DNA of 18,244 bases from DASYUM01 sp036001225 (GTDB lineage Bacteria > Methylomirabilota > Methylomirabilia > Rokubacteriales > DASRDR01), in NCBI GenBank assembly GCA_036001225.1, contig DASYUM010000272.1, forward strand, positions 1 to 18,244, in the 5' to 3' direction. The notes beneath the pieces are model-generated. The model did no database searches. It was not told the DNA's origin and was given only the letters and a program-made list of their open reading frames with translations. The translations under genes and the position numbers were made by a program. How positions within the stretch are numbered: position 1 is the stretch's first letter; each line of letters opens with the position of its first letter. Positions 13,731 to 18,244 of the stretch are shown here, in pieces.

Positions 13731-13807
13731 GCGGCGAGGCGTATGCCGCATACGTTGAGCCGCGGCGAGGGCCGAGGACGCCGAGATGCGACGGTTATCG
13801 GCCCGGC
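13731..13807 (-). repeat. Repeat element B, copy 1 (B1)
   Basis: This non-coding stretch lies directly downstream of the glutaryl-CoA dehydrogenase stop. Bases 13770-13801 match 17403-17434 without gaps at 28 of 32 positions. The adjoining part holds a hairpin: CGTATGC (13740-13746) pairs with GCATACG (13748-13754), flanked by GCGGC (13731-13735) and GCCGC (13759-13763). The nine-base GCGGCGAGG occurs twice, at 13731 and 13762. The rest of the 13630-13807 gap holds the trmI promoter and no gene. Confidence 0.6.
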
Positions 13808-14977
13808 CTAGGAAAAGGCGTCGAAGCCGGTAATGTCGCGGCCGATGATCAGCGTATGGATGTCGTGCGTCCCCTCGTAGGTGAAGACCGTCTCCAGGTT
13901 CAGCAGGTGACGGATCACCGGGTGCTCGTCCACGATTCCCGCCGCCCCCAAGATGTCGCGCGCCATCCGCGCCGTCTCCAGGGCCATCCAGACGTTGTTC
14001 ATCTTGGCCATCGAGACCTGCTGGGGTCGCATGTCGCCGGCATCCTTGAGCCGGCCGAGCTGGAGGCAGAGGAGCTGGGCCTTGGTGATCTCGGTCACCA
14101 TCCAGACCAGCTTGCGCTGGACGAGCTGGAACGACGCGATGGGCTTCGCGAACTGGATCCGCGACTGCGCGTACTGGAGCGCCCAGTCGTAACAGGCCAT
14201 CGCCGCTCCCACCGCACCCCAGGCGATGCCGTAGCGGGCCTGGGTCAGACAGGCCAGGGGGCCCTTGATCCCGCTGGCGCCCGGCAGCTTGTTGTCGAGG
14301 GGGATCCGACAGTCCTGGAACGACAGCTCGGAGGTGATGGAGGCCCGCATCGAAAACTTGCCGTGGATGTCGAGCGTCGAGTAGCCCGACGTTCCCCGCT
14401 CGACCAGATAGCCGCCGATCTCTCCGTCGTCGCCCTTGGCCCAGACCACGGCCACGTCGGCGACCGAGCCGTTGGTGATCCAGAGCTTGGTCCCATTGAG
14501 GACGTACTGGTCGCCCCGGCGGAGCGCACGCGTCTTCATGGAGCCGGGGTCCGAGCCGTGATCGGGCTCGGTCAGCCCGAAGCAGCCGATCGCACTCCCC
14601 CGCTGGAGGGCGGGCAGCCACCGCTCCTTCTGGGCCTCGGAGCCGTAGCGGTGGATCGGGTACATGACCAGCCCGCTCTGCACGGAGGCGAAGGAGCGCA
14701 GCCCGGAGTCCCCCCGCTCCAGCTCCTGCATGATCAGGCCGTAGGCGACATGGTTGAGCCCGGCGCCGCCGTAGCCCTTCAGGGTGGCCCCGAAGACGCC
14801 CAGCTCGCCCAGCTTGGGGGCCAGCTCCAGGGGGAAGGTCTCCGCGCGGTGGTGCTCGGCGACGACCGGCAGGAACTCCGCCTCGACCCAGTCCCGCACG
14901 GCATCGCGCACCATGCGCTCCTCCTCGGAGAGGAGCTCCTCGATCGCGTAGTAGTCGACCCCGCGGAACTTCTCCAT
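13808..14977 (-). CDS. gcdH: Glutaryl-CoA dehydrogenase-like acyl-CoA dehydrogenase
   Basis: A 389-residue FAD enzyme of the glutaryl-CoA dehydrogenase branch, which oxidises and decarboxylates glutaryl-CoA to crotonyl-CoA in lysine, tryptophan and aromatic-acid breakdown. The assignment rests on the GCDH-specific ASVQSGLVMYPIHRYGS segment, with R94 placed as the arginine that binds the glutaryl carboxylate, and on TYEGTHDIHTLIIGRDITG with E367 as the catalytic base. GLTEPDHGSDPGSM and YVLNGTKLWITNGS are the general acyl-CoA dehydrogenase FAD/substrate motifs. The ATG at 14977 has GGAGG at good spacing. No electron-transfer flavoprotein or CoA-ligase gene is nearby. It follows the nuclease-like gene by 37 bases. 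Confidence 0.93.
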   Translation of the reverse strand: MEKFRGVDYYAIEELLSEEERMVRDAVRDWVEAEFLPVVAEHHRAETFPLELAPKLGELGVFGATLKGYGGAGLNHVAYGLIMQELERGDSGLRSFASVQSGLVMYPIHRYGSEAQKERWLPALQRGSAIGCFGLTEPDHGSDPGSMKTRALRRGDQYVLNGTKLWITNGSVADVAVVWAKGDDGEIGGYLVERGTSGYSTLDIHGKFSMRASITSELSFQDCRIPLDNKLPGASGIKGPLACLTQARYGIAWGAVGAAMACYDWALQYAQSRIQFAKPIASFQLVQRKLVWMVTEITKAQLLCLQLGRLKDAGDMRPQQVSMAKMNNVWMALETARMARDILGAAGIVDEHPVIRHLLNLETVFTYEGTHDIHTLIIGRDITGFDAFS

Positions 14978-15014
14978 CGCGATCCTCCGTCTGGATCCTC
15001 GGCGGGCCGGTCTC

Positions 15015-15515
15015 CTAGGGGTTGCCCGTCAACAGGGCGAAGATGCGGCGGGCCAGCACCTCGTGCTCCTCGACGTTCTGGCGATAGATGTCGAGCCGGG
15101 GGTGGGTGAAGAGGTCGACCGGCCGGACCGGTTCGCCCGGGCTCCAGCACTCGAGGTCGAGGACCTGGAACGGCGAGCGGCCGGGCTCGGGGTGGTCGGT
15201 GACGAAGACGAAGATGAGACCCGGCCACTGCCGCTTGGCGTGCGCGAAGATGGACTGGGACCCGCGCTGATCCTCGATGGCGAGGTACTGACTGAGCTGG
15301 GGGCGGTAGCGGACCTCGACCAGCCGCGCCGGGCTGTCGGGGGGCTTGCCGTCGGGCGGCACCCGGCCGGCGAAGAAGTCCGGGATCAGCTCCTCCCGGC
15401 CGAGCCGGGAGGACGAATCCCGGGGTCCTACCGGGGTCAGGGTGAAGCCGGCCCGGCGGAAGATCGACTCCACCAGCGCCTGAGCGATGCGCCCCTTGAT
15501 GTCGAGGAGGTCCAC
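15015..15515 (-). CDS. Uncharacterised protein, possible PD-(D/E)XK nuclease fold
   Basis: A 166-residue soluble protein that I do not recognise as a named family. The pattern suggests a restriction-endonuclease-like core. An N-terminal helix (IKGRIAQALVESIFRRAG) leads to IPDF (P45-D46), a gap, then the strand LVEVRYR (E67-V68-R69). The strand-helix IFVFVTD follows. This is the order of the PD-(D/E)XK motif, with Arg in place of the usual Lys. The start is the GTG at 15515. There is no strong Shine-Dalgarno; an AAGG lies inside a hairpin just upstream. It lies between the HD hydrolase gene (120-bp gap) and gcdH on the same strand. It could equally be a non-catalytic member of the fold. Confidence 0.6.
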   Translation of the reverse strand: MDLLDIKGRIAQALVESIFRRAGFTLTPVGPRDSSSRLGREELIPDFFAGRVPPDGKPPDSPARLVEVRYRPQLSQYLAIEDQRGSQSIFAHAKRQWPGLIFVFVTDHPEPGRSPFQVLDLECWSPGEPVRPVDLFTHPRLDIYRQNVEEHEVLARRIFALLTGNP

Positions 15516-15520
15516 GCCCC

Positions 15521-15540
15521 GCGGACCTTCAGGTGTCCGC
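15521..15540 (-). promoter_or_regulatory. Hairpin covering the ribosome-binding region of the nuclease-like gene
   Basis: GCGGAC (15540-15535 on the minus strand) pairs with GTCCGC (15526-15521). The loop contains the AAGG that could serve as ribosome-binding site for the GTG at 15515. It may limit translation or end transcription from the HD gene. The rest of the 15516-15635 gap holds nothing I can identify. Confidence 0.3.
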
Positions 15541-15635
15541 GCGTCCCGCCGAGAACCGAGCCGCCCCCGGACGCCGGCCCGCGCCCACCGCCGGCGTGCG
15601 CCTTGGGATGTCGAGGATGGTCATCGGCACGGCGC

Positions 15636-17048
15636 TCACACGTTGGTGGGGATGGAGGGGCGGTCCTCGTACAGCACCTGACGGAAGGCCTCGGTCAGCT
15701 CCCGGTCGTGCCGGTGGTCGAGGGCGAAGATCCGGCACTGGGCGACCTTGGCCGGCAAGTACTTGAAGAGCACCGCCAGCGGCTCCTTGGACACGCGGTC
15801 GGTGGTGCCGTCGCGCACGTAGATCTGCCGATCACCCATGGCCAGCGGGTTCAGCGGCCGCGGGTCCTGGAAGGCCATGTCGATCTGGAAGTCCAGATCC
15901 TTCAGCGCGCGGGGCAGGGCCTCCCGGACCTGGCCGGCCACGTACTCCGGCCGCATGACCGCCCACACCTTGATCATCGAATCGTCGAGGACCTCCTCGT
16001 GGACCATCCGCCACTTCAGGCGCCGGTCGAGGACCTGGCGCCATTCCAGTCCGAGCGTCCGCCGCTCGGGGTCGCTGGTGTCGTGCCAGCGCCCCACCTC
16101 CTCCAGGAGCGTCCACTCGGTCAGGTGGAGGTACGGGTGCAGCTCGCGCCGGAGGTCCCACGGAAAGACGATCCGCATGGTGGGGCGGAAGATCTCCTTC
16201 AGGTGAAGGTCGATCGCCCGGGTGGTGCGGTGGTAGTAGACGTTCGTGTACATGTAGTAGCGGGCGGTCAGGAACATGATCAGGGCCTGGGTGCCGACCC
16301 GGTCGAGGGTGAGGCCCTCGCGGGTGAAGAAGCTGTAGTAGATGATGCGGTCGATGTCGGCGCCCACCGGCACCCCGCACATGTAGGAGTCGCGCAGCAC
16401 GTAGTCGAGGTTGTCGGCGGTGTAGATGCCGGAGAGGATCGGCTTGAGGAACGCCAGCCAGGGGGGGTCGCCGGTCGCGGGCTGAGTGTAGGTCTTGCCC
16501 ATGAGGTAGCAGATCCAGTTGGGATCGATCGCCTCGGCATCGGCGAACGGGCCGCTCGGGCTCCGCCGGAGGCCGCCGATGACGTCGGCCAGCTCCTCGC
16601 GGATGATGCGCTGGCCGACCAGCTCGTGGGTCAGGTCGTAGTCGGCCAGGAAGTTGTCGTCGAAAAAATGGCCGAACGGCCCGTGGCCGATGTCGTGGAG
16701 GAGTCCGGCCATGCGGAGCAACTCCTCGATCAGGGGCGCCGACGGCGCCTCGGAGAACACCGCCCGCAGCGACGGCGCGAGCTGCTGGGCGAAGCGGCCG
16801 GCCACGTGCATGGCGCCGAGCGCGTGGGTGAATCGGCTGTGCTCCGCGGTCGGGAAGACCCAGCGGGCCGACTGGAGCTGGGGGATCCGGCGGAGCCGCT
16901 GGACCCAGGAGGTGTCGATCACGTCCTGTTCGGTCGCCTCGCCGGCGATCCGCCCCTCGGGGCGCGTGAACAGGATGAAGTGATGGATCGGATCGGCGAT
17001 CAGCCCCTTTCCCCCGTAGGTCTCGGCGCCCGTCATCCCGTTCACCAT
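15636..17048 (-). CDS. HD domain phosphohydrolase (SAMHD1/dGTPase-like)
   Basis: A 470-residue cytoplasmic metal-dependent hydrolase of the COG1078/SAMHD1 type. Metal ligands can be placed by motif: H70 in EHSRFTHALG, H118-D119 in LLHDIGHGPFGHFF and D215 in NLDYVLRDS. The beginning, IADPIHHFILF...DTSWVQRLRRIPQLQSARWVFPTAEHSRF, is typical of this branch. Relatives hydrolyse dNTPs to nucleosides and triphosphate, and some protect against phage by depleting dNTPs; the substrate here is unknown. The ATG at 17048 lacks a clear ribosome-binding site; an ATG four codons in is possible. A strong intrinsic terminator ends 43 bases upstream, so the gene depends on its own promoter or on antitermination. 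Confidence 0.9.
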   Translation of the reverse strand: MVNGMTGAETYGGKGLIADPIHHFILFTRPEGRIAGEATEQDVIDTSWVQRLRRIPQLQSARWVFPTAEHSRFTHALGAMHVAGRFAQQLAPSLRAVFSEAPSAPLIEELLRMAGLLHDIGHGPFGHFFDDNFLADYDLTHELVGQRIIREELADVIGGLRRSPSGPFADAEAIDPNWICYLMGKTYTQPATGDPPWLAFLKPILSGIYTADNLDYVLRDSYMCGVPVGADIDRIIYYSFFTREGLTLDRVGTQALIMFLTARYYMYTNVYYHRTTRAIDLHLKEIFRPTMRIVFPWDLRRELHPYLHLTEWTLLEEVGRWHDTSDPERRTLGLEWRQVLDRRLKWRMVHEEVLDDSMIKVWAVMRPEYVAGQVREALPRALKDLDFQIDMAFQDPRPLNPLAMGDRQIYVRDGTTDRVSKEPLAVLFKYLPAKVAQCRIFALDHRHDRELTEAFRQVLYEDRPSIPTNV

Positions 17049-17090
17049 AGCACGCCGTTTGGAACGACGACAGGGGCGCCGGCTCGCCGG

Positions 17091-17149
17091 AAAAAAAACG
17101 AAGCCAGGCCGCCGAAGCCCGAGTTCATCGGTCGCTCCAGCGGCCTGGC
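17091..17149 (-). terminator. Intrinsic terminator upstream of the HD gene, possible attenuator
   Basis: On the minus strand GCCAGGCCGC (17149-17140) pairs perfectly with GCGGCCTGGC (17112-17103). After TTCG comes a run of eight T (17098-17091). The 27-base loop contains a small inner stem. This is the only classical rho-independent terminator I see in the window. It lies about 300 bases after the rmlB stop and 43 bases before the HD start. Confidence 0.85.
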
Positions 17150-17402
17150 CGGTCTCCCGGGGTCGGGTCCGGGAGTTCTTCTATCGGTCTCGCTCTTTCG
17201 AGCGGTTCAGCTCGTCACCGACGCCTCTCTTGGAGAGCAAGAGCCAGGCCAGCGCCGCCCCCGCGGTCGGGGGTTTACGTCGGCGCCACTTAGGCAGCGT
17301 CGCGTCTCATATGAGCGCGCACTGTCCGCACTGTCGTGACGATTTACGTTGGCGGGACATGCGATTTGTCAGACGACTCTCAGCCGGGATGCGAGGAGGA
17401 TC

Positions 17403-17434
17403 GGCCGAGGACGCAGAGAGGCGACGGGGATCGG
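17403..17434 (-). repeat. Repeat element B, copy 2 (B2)
   Basis: These 32 bases match 13770-13801 at 28 positions with no gap, in the same orientation, 12 bases after the rmlB stop. The flanks diverge: on the stop-codon side this copy has an extra GGGATC, and on the other side there is no CGTATGC hairpin. Confidence 0.6.
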
Positions 17435-17446
17435 GATCGGGCCGCG

Positions 17447-18244
17447 CTAGCGGGCGCCGTACTGCCGCTCGTAGTAGGCCCGAAACTCTCCGGACTTGAG
17501 GGGCCGCCACCACGCCTCGTTCGCGCGATACCAAGCCACCGTGGCGGCCAGGGCATCGTCGAACCCGTGGCCGGGCTGCCAGCCGAGCGCCCGCAGCTTG
17601 ATGGTGTCGAGGGCATACCGACGGTCGTGGCCCGGCCGATCGGCCACCGGTCGGATGAGCGAATTCGGCTTTCCGAGCAGGGCCAGAATGCGCCGGGTCA
17701 GCGCGATGTTCTCCAGCTCGGACCCGACCCCCACGTTGTAAACCTCACCCTCGGCGCCCTTGTGGAGGAGCAGGTCGAGCGCCGCGCAGTGATCGATGAC
17801 ATAGAGCCAGTCGCGCACCTGGCGGCCGTCCCCGTAGAGGGGGAGCGGCTGGTCGTCGAGGGCGTTGGTGATGAACAGCGGGATCACCTTCTCCGGGTAT
17901 TGATTGGGCCCGAACGTGTTCGCGCCCCGACTGATGAGGACGGGGAGCCGGTGCATCGTCCAGTAGGCGAGGACCATCTGATCCCCGCCCGCCTTGGAGG
18001 CCGCGTAGGGGCTGGACGGTCGCAGCGGATCCGTCTCGCGGAAGGCGCCCCGGCCGATGGAGCCGTACACCTCGTCGGTCGAGACCTGGAGGTAGCGCCC
18101 GACCCGGAGCGCCCGCGCGGCTTCTAGGAGGACCCAGGTGCCGTAGACGTCGGTGCGGATGAAGGCCCCGGCGTCCTGGATCGAGCGGTCCACGTGCGAC
18201 TCGGCGGCCAGGTTCACCACCGCGTCACATCCCGTCATCACCTC
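17447..18244 (-). CDS. rmlB: dTDP-glucose 4,6-dehydratase, C-terminal part (5' end outside window)
   Basis: The 265 visible residues lack the N-terminal Rossmann glycine motif, which lies beyond the window edge; the ATG at 18238 is internal, since homology (VMTGCDAVVNLAAESHVDRSI) runs to the edge. Catalytic motifs are present: STDEVYG, whose Thr-Asp-Glu triad drives C4 oxidation and C5/C6 dehydration, and YAASK for the Tyr-Lys pair. SRGANTFGPNQYPEKVIPLF and QVRDWLYVIDHCAAL are RmlB signatures. The enzyme converts dTDP-glucose to dTDP-4-keto-6-deoxyglucose for rhamnose and other surface sugars. The stop TAG at 17449-17447 is followed by repeat B2. Other rml genes would be expected upstream, outside the window. 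Confidence 0.95.
   Translation of the reverse strand, partial: EVMTGCDAVVNLAAESHVDRSIQDAGAFIRTDVYGTWVLLEAARALRVGRYLQVSTDEVYGSIGRGAFRETDPLRPSSPYAASKAGGDQMVLAYWTMHRLPVLISRGANTFGPNQYPEKVIPLFITNALDDQPLPLYGDGRQVRDWLYVIDHCAALDLLLHKGAEGEVYNVGVGSELENIALTRRILALLGKPNSLIRPVADRPGHDRRYALDTIKLRALGWQPGHGFDDALAATVAWYRANEAWWRPLKSGEFRAYYERQYGAR

Larger units (their letters stand above)
17049..17446 (-). other. Hairpin-rich gap between rmlB and the HD gene
   Basis: I find no convincing gene in these 398 bases. In transcript order there are repeat B2 (17434-17403), the near-identical 12-mers CGCCAACGTAAA (17354-17343) and CGCCGACGTAAA (17285-17274), a tandem duplication of a nine-mer (17318-17335), the palindrome CTCATATGAG (17306-17315), and hairpins at 17258-17273, 17225-17237, 17193-17205 and 17154-17175. 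The terminator at 17091-17149 comes last. The order, with structures first and the terminator close to the next start codon, is what a regulatory leader looks like. A plus-strand frame with CPHC at 17311 is discussed under rejected items. Confidence 0.5.

Noticed and set aside
15549..15564. GCCGAGAACCGAGC shared with the trmI upstream region near 13693
   Set aside because: The match is limited to about 14 bases with unrelated flanks, within chance expectation for this composition.
15529..15738. Minus-strand frame of about 70 codons spanning the HD gene end and the following gap
   Set aside because: Most of it is out of frame over the HD coding region. The remaining 31 codons have no ribosome-binding site and no recognisable sequence.
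17049..17446. Possibility of a tRNA, tmRNA, RNase P or SRP RNA in the hairpin-rich gap
   Set aside because: No T-loop consensus, CCA end, or conserved RNase P/SRP sequence motifs are present on either strand.
17311..17499. Plus-strand frame beginning MSAHCPHCRDDLRWRD, resembling a small zinc-ribbon protein
   Set aside because: The Cys/His pattern is produced by two tandem copies of CGCACTGTC. No second Cys pair follows, the frame runs through repeat B2 and into the antisense of rmlB, and there is no ribosome-binding site. At most it is a decayed remnant.

Overview
The window is GC-rich chromosomal DNA from a Gram-negative bacterium. Outer-membrane-related genes (an RlpA-type lipoprotein, an RND efflux pump with its lipoprotein adaptor, a PpiD/SurA-type periplasmic chaperone) argue for a diderm cell. 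Glutaryl-CoA dehydrogenase and a TrmI-type tRNA methyltransferase sit beside them. The mix resembles soil or subsurface lineages such as Rokubacteria/NC10 or deltaproteobacteria-like groups; that placement is an impression from gene style, not a proof. I see no tRNA, rRNA, transposase, phage gene or CRISPR array.

Layout. 1-283: 3' end of an SDR oxidoreductase (+). 284-449: repeat element A1 between convergent genes. 450-1985: a divergent pair, a small Virulence_fact-family protein (-) and an orphan DGQHR-domain protein (+), expressed from face-to-face promoters. 2027-3217: rlpA-like and greA (-). 3322-8802: a probable four-gene operon (+) of MarR regulator, membrane-fusion lipoprotein, RND permease and secreted NTF2-like protein. 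8846-9015: repeat element A2, again between convergent genes. 9016-13629: a minus-strand run, in transcription order trmI, AzgA-type purine permease, PpiD-like foldase and PPOX flavoprotein. 13731-13807: repeat B1. 13808-15515: glutaryl-CoA dehydrogenase and a small protein with a possible PD-(D/E)XK nuclease fold (-). 15636-17048: a SAMHD1/dGTPase-like HD phosphohydrolase (-). 17049-17446: a hairpin-rich leader with a strong intrinsic terminator and repeat B2. 17447-18244: 3' part of dTDP-glucose 4,6-dehydratase (-), cut by the window edge.

The main unexplained signals are non-coding. Element A1/A2 occurs twice, each time starting exactly at a TAG stop codon between convergent genes. Its hairpin with an AAA loop differs between copies by two complete base-pair swaps, so the structure appears to be under selection. 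A second, unrelated repeat (B1/B2) follows two other genes. The leader of the HD hydrolase has the three-segment terminator/antiterminator layout of an attenuator or riboswitch, and matches no class I recognise. Several promoters place transcription starts within a few bases of the start codon, suggesting frequent leaderless mRNAs.
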